Assembly (NCBI RefSeq): GCF_001522545.3
Contig: NC_031776.1
Coordinates: forward strand, 32,130,709-32,194,708
Length of the DNA stretch: 64,000 nucleotides
Direction: 5' to 3'
DNA from: Parus major
Taxonomy: Eukaryota; Chordata; Aves; Passeriformes; Paridae
Both the position numbers and the translations under genes were made by a program. Positions 1 to 12,560 of the stretch are shown in pieces. The notes beneath the pieces are model-generated. The model saw only the letters and a list, made by a program, of their open reading frames with translations, made no database searches and had not been told where the DNA came from. Positions within the stretch are counted from its first letter, which is position 1. The number at the start of each line of letters is the position of its first letter.

Positions 1-3000
1 TCAAAGGGAAAGAAACCCAACTGAACTAGAAAGGTTTATAAATTTTCAGATGAAATGATATATTTTTAATTCACAGGCATCTCTCTACAGCTCAGAAGCT
101 TCCCTTACTGTGACAGATTGGAAAACTCCAGTACAATTTGTCTTTTCAAGCTGTCCCTGAAAGAAGGTTCTGGGGGAAGCTTTTCAAGTGCAGAAACATG
201 TGCTGTGTTCTTTGCTTTTTTAGCTTATATCCAAGCCACTGAACTGAGAACATTTTATGTTCTGTCAGTTTTAATGTTTGTTAGTCTATTTCTTGTAATT
301 GTGTCACTTGTGATATTCTGTTAGAACAAAGACTGGGATTTGCAAAAATGTGAGGTGTGAACATAACACAGGAATTCACAGAGAGCTTTGTATTCACAAA
401 ATTCCCAAACAGAGGATGTGCAAGATCTCTGGTTCTCCTAAACAGCTTTGCCAACTCAGGCTTTGTCCTGTCTCTCACATGGAAAGTGGAACCAATTCCT
501 TCTTCCAGAGCAGTGAGTTCTGCCTGTTACTCAGTATCAATGCACACTTTTTCATTATTGTGGCACAAGTTCCTTGATTCCCTTGGCCAAATACTTTGTT
601 TGCCAGAAAAATGAAGAGAACCCAAATTATTTGTGATTTTGAGTTACATTTAGTCTGGGTAAGTGTCACAAATGGCAGGTAATGAGAGAAGTCAACACAT
701 TACAGAAGAAATATTCTGTGTCTAGGTTATTATAATATATAATTATAATATAAGCATAATTATATAATATATTATAAGTATAATTATTTCATTTTGGTTT
801 CTCATTAGGAAACATTTTAGAAATTGCTTTAATGTAAAAGAAAGAAGTAGAGAAAATTTAACTCAATTTGATTTTAGAAAAATAAGTGAATCATTTCTAT
901 GGTAGATCAAGTAAATGGCTCATCTGAGATTTACTCAGCTGTTTTGGGAGGTAGTTTTCTTGGAAGAGAGGGTATTTCTGTTGAAAAATTCAGGCAACAT
1001 GTATCACCTTGTGATGAATTTGATAGCCAGTCCACTAGTCCTGCAATGCTGAAGTTCTCTTCTCATGGTCATATACCAGCTTATCAGTGCTGCTGGAGTA
1101 AGATTGCAGCTCTGCTGGCCAGACAGAACCCAGCTTGTTACTGCCCTTACAGCAAAATGGCAAAATGACATCCTGGATGTTATTTTCTGCATAAGAAGTG
1201 TCCATTGAGAATCTTGTCACACAACTTGTGTTTCTTGGTAGCCTCTGTGGGTGCTTACATGTGCTCCAGTTTCCATTCTCTTTAGGGAACAAACACAGGG
1301 ATATTTCCTCTGCCCACAAAACACTCAGTAATATTTCAGGCTAAGTGTTTTAGCTCCTGCTTTTTGTGCATTTTCTCTACCTTAAGAGGCAATGTCTGCT
1401 CTCTCAGACAGTGCCTGCCTGCTCTGCTTCCCTGTTCCCTTACCCTGAACTTTTGTAATTGTTGTGCATTAATGGCTATTAAGGTTTGATCCCTTTCACT
1501 CTAAAGCCTCTTTGTGTCTCAGGTCACAGTTCTCACCAGCCACTAAATACTTATTCCAGTATTTCAGACATTATTCCTAGTAACAGTGTCAATCATTTTA
1601 TGTCTTTCCTTCACAATGGGAAAGTACAGAAATAAAGGAATAAGAAAAATTGAAAAGAAAAACAATTTTATCTTCATTTTTTCTTCATCACAATTTTTTG
1701 TAGGTGTTGCAGTTTTGCTTTGTTAATTGCACTTCCTGCCACATTGTGGATTCCATAAATCTGCACAGTGACATCAAATTTCATCTTGGGAATGCTGAAC
1801 AGTAACAGCTCAAGCTTTACAATCAAATTGTTTTTTATCTGCTGCTTACAGAAATCCCCAAACTGTGGCAAATGCCTGAGCCATACATTTAGGTTTGTAC
1901 TGTCTGGTCTACACTCTTCTGTCTTTCAACTTGTACTCCTCATCTAAGTGCCATCCAATTTATTACTTGTATGAAAGACTCATTACAGCACAGGAATTGA
2001 AAAAGCTTCAAATGCTGCAGGTTTTCACCCATAATTGCTGCTCAACTTCAGCCTTATTTTCATGGGTAGCACTAGCACCATGGTAATTTCTTTCTCTCAG
2101 GTGAGGCACCACAGTCAGCAATAGTTGCAAACAGGGACTGCACTTCTAAAGTCGTTTGAGACTCAAAACAGCCAATTAAGGCTTTTTTAACCAGTATGCC
2201 ATACTCTATAATTGCAACTTTGCTACGAATAAAATGTTGTAAGGTCGGGAGCACAAGTTTTTTCTTTTTCAGCATTGTCCTGAACCAGTCCCAGGACCCA
2301 TCCTGGCAGTTCTGTACTGGGCTCAAGTCCTCAGAGGCTTCCCTTATCTGTGCAAATGAGTTTGCACTAATTTCCTCTCTTCTTGCATTGTTCTGAAGGT
2401 CCTGCTGTGTATTTTTACTCTATTACCCAGTGTGCAGAGAGAAGAACAAGTAATATTGACCATTCAATAACTAATTCTCTGATAAAGAGGCCAGCTGAAT
2501 GGAAAACAGCTTTCCACTTATTTCAAAGGAAAATATTAATAGACTTATCTTTTTAAATAAAACAGAAACACAATAACACCATCCATGTTTCTCATAAGTA
2601 AATGTTTGCCACTGGTGAGGAACTCTCATGAACCAGTTTTTTAAGCTCCTCTTGTGATTGTTCACTTAGGTAGAAAAGAGCCAAATTCCCAAGCTTTGGC
2701 AAAAGCATTTGAGACAAGGTGCACACATTTTAGAGATAAGAGCTATCCACCTCCTTGCACATGAGCAGCCAAGGAACTAGAAGCAAGTGGAGGTGATATT
2801 AACTGGGATCAACAGTTGGAAATTTCCATCTCTGTTTTGGGTTCTGATTTAGCCTGTAACTCCAAAGAATTAGCATTAATGAAAGGTCTTCCTTGCATAA
2901 AATTTTTGAAATAAAAACTGAAAAAATCAATCTCAGTAATGGTTGATGAAGCTTTGTCAACAAGGACTGATCAAAGCACTAAAACGAAATTATTCTCCAT

Positions 3001-6000
3001 CCAGATGTTTTGGAATTCAGACTTATTCCTAAAGTACTGGATGAAAAATTTGAACTGATTTCTAAAACAACGTATTATCAAAGCTGCAAATCAAAAGTAT
3101 TTCAAAGGCACTTTGATTAACTGGACTACAGTCATGTATTGTACCAATTGATCTCTGTTTCTTTCTTGCCAAGTACTGTTTCTTGTCTCCAGAACAAATT
3201 GTCCATATTCAGGAGTGACCTTAAAATGGCCATCAGGGAGAGATGACTCAGAGAAAAGCCTCAAGGTATTCCATGAGATCACGGCTCCCTGTGAATCTCT
3301 TCAATTTGAGGAGATGCTGCTGTTATCCTCTTTGATCTTAAAACTTGCAGGGCCAAACACGTGGTTTAGATGACAAATCTGATCCTTGTGCTCTTAGAAG
3401 ACATTTTTAGATTTGCAGCCATGACTGTCAATGGCTTTGAGATAACACACTTGAAGTTTTGTTGGCACTTAGAAAGTTCAAGGTAGTTATCCAGGATGAT
3501 CATATTTAGGTCCTTCCTTTTTAATTATCTACCTTATATGCTTGTGTAAACACCTTGAAATACTAAAATTCAAAAGATATTCCAGTTTTTGATTATTGAA
3601 CAACTGAAATGAACGATATCTGTTTGAATTTGTACCTGTCTGGTCTTTTTCACCAACATTCACTAGGGAGCTATCATCTATGTTTTCTGAATTTAAACAC
3701 AGTATCTTGCAGTTGTTCCACAGTGAAGTCCTGCTTTTTGGCTATCAAAATCACTTTGGATATCTGAGTCACCCTCTGTACCACTATGAATAATTTTGTT
3801 GAATTTAATATAGATACTCAGGCAGAAAACAGCCATATTAAAATATCTGATTCTAAATATCAAGTATTTAATTTTAAGTATTCAAAATATAAACCAAGAA
3901 GGAGTTGAGAGCAATTAGGCACCTGAATTTTGGGTTACAAAAAGTTGTGCTTTTAATATATAGGGAAAACTGTGGCAAATTCTTTTTAAATGAAGAGATA
4001 CAAAACAAACCCACATGTAAATATGAAAATATCACATCTTTCCAAATCAATGGTGTCAACAGACTTTTTTTTTTTTAATAAGGAAACTGCTTTCACCTTT
4101 TGATATAAGTGGAATTTTGACCTAAGCATAATGTGCACAGGAGTCTGCTGCATAATATCCATCACTAATTAGCATTTGTGTTATGTAAATTTGGTACAGC
4201 AGTTGAAAGCTGAAATCTCAAATGAAGTTTGCATCCAATTACAGTATTGCAAACTGATTCTAACAATGTTTTACCACTACATAATCTGACTCAGAAGACC
4301 TGTATCTACCTTAAGCTACCTCTTCCTGACCAGCAGTTTTAAGCTGCTGAAGAGACTCCAGCAGATCTCCATCAGTGAGTAATACACTTGTCATACTACA
4401 TTATTCATCTGAGATTTTGCTCTAGGAATAGGATACTTCCATGCTGGTCTCTTGAATCCCAGAGCAAGGGGAAGCTATTCATCTTATGAATCATAATATG
4501 TCTAGAGACACTAAATGCTTGCCAGCAAGGAGAAATGAACTGGATGAAAACATCAACAGTACAAAATCTATGCTAAGGAGAACTACAGCACTTATGGCAC
4601 ACATTGATATGTAAAAAAGGGTTAAATCTAAGTAGATGCCAAAAGAAATAAAATATAAGTAAGAAACACCTGTATTGTCTTAAACTGAAAAGATTGGCTC
4701 CATCAAAATTTTAAATATCTGGCATAATTCTGTTAGAAATTACCAAGGGCTGTTCTGTGTTCCCAGCTTGATATTTAGCATTTGCATTGGGATCCTTCCA
4801 ATAATCCTGAAAGTAGTTTGGTGGTTTTTTCTGGTATTCTGAATATACAATTTGTCCTTACATCTATTCACAAGGAATGGGGAATTTATACAAATCTCCA
4901 GTATTTCTTAGACATGAAATTCAGTGACTCCACATCTTTTTCAGTAAAATTCAGGAATCACTCTGCTTAGGAGATTTTCCTACAAAAACTCAAACTTATT
5001 GCACAGATTCTGTTCTTTTGACAACTGAAGACATTGTTATATACATATACATCTAATATTGTTTGTTATCTAGTGTACATGGTCCAACACACTTTAAAAT
5101 TAACTTGGAGGACAGTCACAGTCTTACACTTTAATTAATTAAATTTTATTAAAACCATATGACCAGATTAATTATAGATAGTAGTGGTGAATAAAGCTGT
5201 GTAAATTATGTCTTTTTTGGGGACGGTGAAATTGAAAAATTAGAAAAATTAGAAAAACAGCCAATGCTTTCATTGCCCAGAAAAAATATATGAAAAACAA
5301 TTTATGGTTAAACAAAAATGCTGTTTGATACTAGGTAAAAGCATGTTTCATTAGGGATTAATTAATTCCTGAATCAACAGAGGCCAAGCCACGTGTAAAA
5401 CATGAAGGCATGAGCTTTAAATTTAATATTTCTCCCTCAATCCATTTTTTCCCCAGTGTATGATTTCCAACCCAAAAAAAATTGTGCAATAGGGAAAAAA
5501 AGAATAAAAAAATACAGGATGTTTTGGTGGAATATGCAGAACTGAACAAAACAGGCAATTTCATGTGTAACTGAAAAATCCATGGGTAAATTATTGTGCA
5601 ACAATCAGTAAATATCCAATTGCCCGTTATGCATATTTGGGAGGTGTAAAAATAGGCACTTACTGGAATGACAATGCTGCTTTATTTTAGTCTTTATTAA
5701 AAGTTATGTATTTAGTGTTCCATGCTAGAAAAATTGTTTTCCAAGTATGGCAAAAGAGATCAGTCCTATAAAATACTACATTAGAAGGAAGATGAAGGTT
5801 TTTACCATGCATGGAGACAATTACACCAAGTCCTGTCATGAAACTCAAGAGAATTTGGGGAATGTTAATATTGAAATATACTCTGGTGAACAGCATAATT
5901 AAGGTTTTTGTTTATCAGCTGGGAACCAGGAGTCTGTTTCAAGAGGCAACACCACAGAATCTCACAACCAGAAAGGGTAATAAAGTTCAAAAAACTTAGC

Positions 6001-9000
6001 TTTCTGACAGAACTGAACTGAGGTGTGGTTTTTCCTCTAAATGTGCCTTAGCAGCTTGATCTTCATTCAGTGAAGAATCTGTGGATTCCTCTGAGAGTCT
6101 GTTCATGGGCTCTCTGAGCCAATTGAATCGTGTTCAGATGCTGGGCATATCTCCATTTATAAATGATCATGTTTGGGGCTTTCATAAAATTCAGAACTTC
6201 ATGCTTGTTTTTCCCCTCTATGAAAGTTACTTTTAAATACATTTTTTAAAGCTACTTGGAATTGAAATGAGGAAAAGACTGCATTTGGCTTCATTATCAA
6301 ATTTATGAGTATAAGCCACAAAGCAACATTTACTCTTTATTGTTGCTTTCTGGTACAAAAAGAAGTTTCCACTCTCTGAAGTCTCTAGAAGGGAAGCCCC
6401 TTTGTGTTTCAGCAGTTTGGAGAGCAGAAGGAAGTCGAGAAGGACAAATCTGGCATAACATTTAAAACCACAGGGTTTGATTTTACTTTTTTTTTTTTAA
6501 AGGAGAGGAATGCTTATTTGCAAAGAACTTTAACAAGGCTTTCTCATCCTTTAGCAAGATCTGAAAAAGCTGTATTAATTTTACAAAGAAATGAAAAAAA
6601 AATCATCTTTCCCTGAAGAAAATATTATAAAAAATATTACAGTATTACCTCTTCCAGTTGTGGCAGTCAGGTTTGTGACTTAGTGAGCAGATCAAATGGT
6701 TTGCCATCTCATTTGTGACCCTCAGTGACCCAGCAGTGGCAGTGAAGGGAGAGTAATGGAGAAAAAACCTGGGACACAGTACCTGGTTACACAGCCATCC
6801 TGTTGTGGAGTTCTGGCAAATATGAATGAAGAAAAACTAAGTACAAATTCAGAAGATTTGTTGAAGGGTTTTTTTACAAGAAACTGGTGATACCACATTA
6901 GGAAATAATGAGGAGGAGTAAAACAAGGATTGTCAGTGATTTGCAGCTCATCATTCTGCAGAAAAAATATTGTCATGCAGTGCTGCAATCAGTTTCCAGC
7001 AAGTTTTCTGCCATTATGAATTAAAGAAATACCCTCAGGAAGATAGGATACCTGCTTTGAAGTCCTTACTCTCTATTTTAAGGCATAACAGTGAATAGAG
7101 CAAACACAGAAACTGATGGAAAGGGACATGACAATACAAAGCAAATTCTATTTAATAATTCTTTTTTAACGCTAATAACATAAAAGCACCTCTTGAAATA
7201 AAATGGGTTGAAAAACTGACTGAAACTATTTGGGAAACATCTACCTGTCTTGTGAAAGTTAGAAAATTGAAATGTTTTCATATTTTGCATGAAAATCTTT
7301 TCAGTGTTTATTTATTAGTTTTAATGGAAGAAGAAAGGGAAGCTCACACCCAACAGCTGCTGAGCTCAGGCAAAGTTTGGAAGCCCCAAGTTCAAGCCCC
7401 TGCTAAAGCTAGTGTTTGTTTATACAAAGTGTAAACGGAGAAGACTTGGTGGTTACAGAAGCTTGGTGGTTTTTATCTGCAGTGAAAGATAGATCTAAAC
7501 TCACACTGAATCAGGAAAAACAGAGACTTAGCTGTGACTCACCCCCACTGTCAGGCTCTGTGCTACAGCCACTGGAAGAACATTTCACTCCTCCAGTGTC
7601 ACCCTCCTCTCTCAGGAGAAGCTGCATCTTCACTAAAACCTTCCTGCTAAAACTAGCATATATTTCACAGTGAAGAGTGCTGGCTTCAAAACACTGACCT
7701 TTTCAAGTGAAGACCCATTCCGTTGAAACATTACTGAATAATTTCAGAGCTGTATCACCACCTTGTAGGAAATTAGTTGTTTGTCGTGGCTTAACAGTTT
7801 TATTATTTTCTTTTCTTTTTCAGAAAGGAAGTCCAGGAAAATATAAAAATTATATAAGGTGGAAAAGTCACTCTAAATTGAGTAATATCTTAATGCCCTG
7901 GAACTTTAAATTCCAAAAAGCAATTCAAATTCTGAAACCCCTATATTATAAAAAGACAAAACACTTTCCTGCTGAAATTTTTCACTCTTTTAAAACTGCC
8001 CATAAAATTGTGATTTATATCAGCTAGATCTGCCTTTGCATTTACTTAATGCAAAGTCACCCATACATCTTGGCAGCACATTTGCAGTGCTGTCTGCTGG
8101 CTCTGTTAAAAGTAAATAGGGTTGAATGAAATAAGATGCTATGGATTTATCATGATTCCTCCAGAAAGTGCTTACATTTGGACAACAGACAGGAAAAGAA
8201 AACAGAAAGCATGTAATACTTGCCCTCTCTTGCGTTACTTGCAATGGATTTTTCTACAATATGTTAATAAAATAATTACACTGATTAAGAAAATAGATTA
8301 AATTAATATTCCTGTCTTTAATTTCTTTCGAAAATGTTATTTTAGTGACATAATCCTGTTGTGGATCTTGAAAATTTATTGCAGCATTGCGCTTACATAC
8401 ATGTATATATGGGTCCTTTCAGCAGAAGTATCTCAGAGTTTTATAATGAATCTGTAATTAGGATATATAATTTCACCATTGAAATGTGACTACTTACTGG
8501 GCAGAGAATGGCTTCCACTCACAAATGCATTTTGCAAATCATTTCAATTCATGTTTACATATGCATGTACTTTCTTTAAATCTGTGGGAGTAATACTAAA
8601 ACCAATCTATTTACAGGCCCTAAGAGTTAACATCACTGTGTACAGCAGCTGAATTCAACTCACCTCCTATCACAAACAAGGGTGAAGAAATCTCATCAAC
8701 AACCTAGAATAAATTCTCTATTTCACATAGAAGCACAGGAAATAATGTGTTTAATATTACAGCAGACAGAATTTGTATTTTGAAGGGTTTATCTAAGGTG
8801 AAAGTCCCAACAACCTGAAACTTGATCATTCTGTATTGCCTGCCCAGACAAGAGCACTTAAATCTCCACATACTAATCCTTTTATAGCTATATGTTAATA
8901 TGCTTTCTTAATCTTTCAAGGAACATTCTTAAGTAAAATTATTTTAGAGGTCTTTCACATTAAACAACCCTTCCCCACACAGAAATGTGTGCAATGAGAG

Positions 9001-11160
9001 CTTTTTCATAATGAAAAGTGATGGTCTTTCCAAATAGAGGAGTCAGTACTGCTGGGTGTGTGTACAGTTAAAAACAACTACAACAGCCATTGTGCTTTCT
9101 TCAGGTGTCTTTAGAAATATAGTTTCCCAGGCTGTAATTTGGAAGTTAAATACATTTAGTATTGGGTTTTTATTCAGGAAAATAAACTAGCATAGGCTCT
9201 TTCTGTGAAAATTTTTAAAAAGTATAAATACCACCAAGGTCCTGCCAGAAAATGATGTATATTGTAAGAATATTTTCCTGTAAGTCCTCTTGCCTGGTCT
9301 GAGAAAGCATGATCCAGGTACTTCACTCTGGACCCAGGAAAGTTTTGTCCTCCCTCTGGTCTCTGCCAAAATCTTTGTTCTGGAAGTGCGCTTAATCACC
9401 TGGCTTTGTTTTTCTTTACAGTTTCTGTCATAATTAGATTACAAACTCTGTGTTTGGTAACACATTTGGCATGAAGGGTCACTTATCTCATTTGACCCAC
9501 TAAGTGCTGCCAAAATGCAAATCACACAGATGTCTCCTGATGTGACAGAATTTCACCTCAACATTACAGGCCAACACTATATGGGGTACTTTAATTTAGC
9601 ACTGAGAGGGTGCAAAAATTGGAATCTGAGGGGGAATAGCAGGAAACAGGACTAAGCAGAGGATGAAAAGTTCAGGAAAATAAGTTAAACTTCTGCTAAA
9701 ACCAAGTGGAGACTTCGGATCTGGAAGGTGGCAGTTGCTCTGCTTGGCCACCATTTACACACCCTGCTGTGGCATGTGCCCACATCCCCCACAACATCCT
9801 ATCTCTGAGGGTAAGAAAAGGAACTTTTCAGCCCAAGGGATGCATGAGCTCTAATCTCACCTTTTGACTGCTGGCAAATACGCATGTTTTCCACAATTTC
9901 TGTTAATGATTCATCTTTGCAGACTTTCTCTAGAGTGGGATTTAAGGGAGATGATGGTTACTATATACAAAGATTCACTTGACTCACTGATTTTTCCTAT
10001 GTGCTAAGTTACTCTATTTAAATCCTAAGAATCCCATTGTAGACTCTTGAGGTACAGCTAGGAATGCACCCCTCATTTTCAGTAAGAGTGACTGAATTCT
10101 GCCCTGTGAAAAAATGCTCATTTTTCACTTCCCAGTTGCAACAGTGTCTCCAATCACTCAACTGTTCAGCTCACAAGGCCAAACATCCTGATACTCTGTG
10201 TTCTTTTTGTGCTTCTCACAATTGATAAAGGTTTACCGTGTTTTCTCCTAAGTAGTGGGCCACGTGAAAGCAGCCTGCCAGAATCCTGTTCACTAAATGG
10301 AGTAAGCACTGGTTGTGGATGTAAAGCTATTTCCTGCAAGGGTTGCTGTGAAAAAGACTCCAAATAAACAAAAAAAGCTGAGACATCTGAAAATACAGTG
10401 CAGTGCTGAACAGGTTCATGAAATAGTTCTGAGAGAACTAGTACTACCAAAGGCACCATGGCCATATCAGTGAAGTTTTTCTCTGCAGGATGAATTATCC
10501 AGGGCTCAGAGCCTCACTAATGCAGTTGTATCGATTTTGAGACCTTGCTAGCCTGGGTATCCTGACACAGCACAATGCTCTGTTAGCGTGTATTCTTAGT
10601 GGTCATTCTCAAGAGAAGCAATTAAAGTGTCACTGGGTCTTAATTGTCTCCATAGAGGATGTTTTCTTTAAAGACCTGTTTGTTTGAAAACAAAGCAAAA
10701 CATATTGCTTAAGTTTTATTTTCAGACCTCCACAGGGAATTTTGCAGTACTGTGCATGTAACTTACAAATTATCACACCATTTATTTTTAGACGCAACTA
10801 CTTCAGTGACATAGAGAAATTCACCTGGTTCTAAAGGAAACAGATCTGACCAACAGCTCTCAGAACTGATGGGTGGTGAACTTGGGTGGAGGGAGCAGAA
10901 AAGTCCTGGTCAGGGGCTGTGGACTGAAGATATTGAAGCCCATGCCAGTGCCATCCAGGAGCAAATCTGTGGGCAGGGTGAGAAGCTGAGAGCCCAACAC
11001 CAGCCCTGGATCTGGGAGACCAGTCACTGAGCACTCTCCAGCCCCACTACTGGCGAGCAGATGGAACTTCTGTCAATTTCAGGTCAACATCATGTTGACA
11101 AAACAAAACAAAATAAAAAATAAGTAAATAAGGAGTCGTTAGAGGAGCCCTGCTGACCCC
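1..11160. other. Intergenic region upstream of SPOPL, no gene recognised
   Basis: This stretch is AT-rich and contains only short open frames, the longest about 106 codons. None shows a recognisable domain, a consistent codon pattern or splice sites joining it to a neighbour. No tRNA, rRNA or clear full-length transposon was seen. It holds an AT-only low-complexity block near 730-790, poly-T and poly-A runs, and some AT-rich non-repetitive blocks (for example 4,100-4,300) that could be conserved regulatory DNA. In other amniotes this is the flank between HNMT and SPOPL, but no HNMT exon was identified. Confidence 0.6.
726..792. repeat. AT-rich low-complexity tract
   Basis: About 65 bases are nearly all A or T, built from overlapping TATAAT, ATTATA and TAATTATA words. 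It is partly self-complementary and could form a weak cruciform. It looks like simple low-complexity sequence with no associated gene. Confidence 0.7.
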
Positions 11161-11167
11161 TATGAGC

Positions 11168-11370
11168 AGAGGTCCAGAAGAGGGCAATGAGGATAACTGG
11201 GGGACTGGAACATTTCTCTTACAAGGAAAGGCTGAGGGAACCGGGCCTGTTAAACCTTGAGAAGAGAGAGCTGAGAAGGGCCCTCATTAATGTGTATAAA
11301 TACCAAAAGGGAAGTGCCAAGAAGACACTTCTTGGGTCACAGGGTGCTCTTGGTGGTGCCAAGCAATAGA
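11168..11370 (+). mobile_element. CR1 LINE fragment, left part of the outer (interrupted) copy
   Basis: The sequence follows the known 3' region of avian CR1 in forward orientation: a CCAGAAGAGGGC-like start, the GGAAAGGCTGAGGGA block, a CTTGAGAAGAGAGAGCTGAG-like block, then CTTGGTGGTGCCAAGCAA. It stops where CR1 normally continues with the 'caacaggac' segment. That continuation appears about 400 bases later, at 11,768, so this is the left half of a CR1 split by another insertion. It has no coding capacity. Confidence 0.8.
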
Positions 11371-11767
11371 ATGGTTTGGGATAGAAGATGACCTTGATGA
11401 TCATCTTGTTCCACCTCCTGCCATGAGCAGGGACACCTTCCCCTATCCCGGGCTGCTCCAGACCCGATCCAACCTGCCCTTGGACACCTGCAGGGATGGA
11501 GCAGCCACAGCTTCTCTGTGCCAGCGCCTCACCACCTTCAAAATATATTTTTTTTCCTAATATCTGATCTAAACCTACTGTTTCCATCTGAACCCATTCC
11601 CCCCTGTCCTGTCACTACGTGCTCTTGTAAATAGCCTTGCCTCATCTTTCCAGTAAGTTCCCCTCAAGCACTGCAAGGCCGCAATTAGGTCACCACAAAG
11701 CTTCTCTTTTCCAGGCTGAACAATTCCTTCACCTCAACCCCTCGGGAGAGGTGGTCCATCCTTCTGG
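11371..11767 (-). mobile_element. CR1 LINE fragment, nested inside another CR1
   Basis: This is the reverse complement of a CR1 3' end. On the plus strand it opens with GAATGGTTTGGGAT, followed by the GCCATGAGCAGGGACACCTT block, a CCTCACCACCTTC block, the CCTAATATCTGATCTAAACC block, and ends with a CCAGGCTGAACAA block and GGAGAGGTGGTCCATCC. The element's 3' terminus is at the left. It lies between two halves of a plus-strand CR1, so it is the younger insertion. I could not define an unambiguous target-site duplication. Confidence 0.8.
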
Positions 11768-11942
11768 ACGGGCAAGAGAACAGAAGGCCACGGGAAGGCA
11801 CTGGAAATTCCACCTGGGCAAGGGGAAGAACTCCTTTCTGGAACACGCCGTCCAGAGAGGGCGCGGAGTCTCCCTCAGCGGAGCTATCCCAGGACCATCT
11901 GGACGCAATGTTGCTCCATGTGCTCTGGGATGGCTCTGTGTG
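11768..11942 (+). mobile_element. CR1 LINE fragment, right part of the outer copy
   Basis: The CR1 3' region resumes in forward orientation: GACGGGCAAGAG, then AATTCCACCTGG, AAGAACTCCTTTCTGGAACA, CAGAGAGGGCGCGGAGTCTC and CATCTGGACGCAATG, ending near GTGCTCTGGGATGGC. Together with 11,168-11,370 it rebuilds one CR1 copy interrupted by a minus-strand CR1. Its right end runs directly into the GC-rich SPOPL promoter. It is CpG-enriched compared with other CR1 copies in the window, perhaps because it has been kept unmethylated beside the island. Confidence 0.75.
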
Positions 11943-12560
11943 CCCCTGTGCCCCCCGGCAGCCCGGGAGCGCCCTCAGCCCCCGCCCCGGCCCGGCCCAG
12001 CCCGGCCCGCAGCGCTCCCGCCCCGCCCCGCGCGTTCCCGGATGGAAGCGGCGCGTCCCGCGGCCGCGTGACCGCTCCCTCCCGGAAGTGCGGCGGGAGC
12101 GGGAGCGGGGCCGTGCGGAGCCGGGAGGTGCCGAGCGCGGGGCGGGCACGGCCGGGAGCAGCGGGACTCGGCGCGGGCAGCGATGCGGCTCCGCCGCCGC
12201 CCGGGCTCGCCGCCTTTGCCTCCCGCCGGGCGCCGGTGACCGTCACAGCGTCCCCGCCCCGGCGGAATGAGCCCCGCCGCGCCGCCCCGCCAGCGCCGCG
12301 ATCCGGTACGTGCCGGGCCGGGGGTGCGGGGGGAAAAGCCTTTGTTGTGCCCTCGGGCCCGGGGCAGTGCCGGGAGGAGCTGCGGGAGGGCCGGGCCGCG
12401 TTCGCCTTGCGCCGGGGCGGGCGGTGTCGGCTTTGCGCGGTGCGGGGATCCAGCGATCCCGGGATCCGGGGATCCCCCCCCGGGCTCCTGCAGGCCCTGG
12501 GTGAGCGCTGCCCGCCGCTCGGCCGCGGAGAGCCCCGCGGAACAGCGCCGTGATCGCCGC
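11930..12560 (+). promoter_or_regulatory. SPOPL: CpG-island promoter of SPOPL
   Basis: About 600 bases of very GC- and CpG-dense DNA stand out from AT-rich surroundings. There is no TATA box at a convincing distance. Several CCCCGCCCC-type GC boxes (SP/KLF sites) occur around 11,978, 12,017 and 12,253. A perfect ETS/GABP-type site, CCGGAAGTG, lies at 12,082-12,090, and a palindromic GTGACCGTCAC (CRE-like with an extra base) lies at 12,236-12,246. This composition is typical of a housekeeping-type dispersed promoter. It lies about 15 kb upstream of the SPOPL start codon, on the same strand. A minus-strand transcript is possible but no gene is seen on that side. Confidence 0.8.
12100..12305 (+). 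other. SPOPL: Probable SPOPL exon 1 (5'UTR), start approximate
   Basis: The sequence downstream of the ETS site ends at a good donor, ATCCG|GTACGT, at 12,305/12,306. I infer this as the non-coding first exon because the first coding exon has its own acceptor at 27,074-27,075 and SPOPL orthologues begin with a 5'UTR exon. The transcription start is not visible from sequence; 12,100 is only an estimate from the ETS site. An alternative donor, CTGG|GTGAGC, at 12,500/12,501 could give a longer exon 1. The exon carries two upstream ATGs, at 12,183 and 12,267. Confidence 0.5.

Noticed and set aside
11637..12071. 144-codon plus-strand frame
   Set aside because: It runs through the junction of two CR1 fragments in opposite orientations and into the CpG island, so it cannot be an evolved coding sequence.
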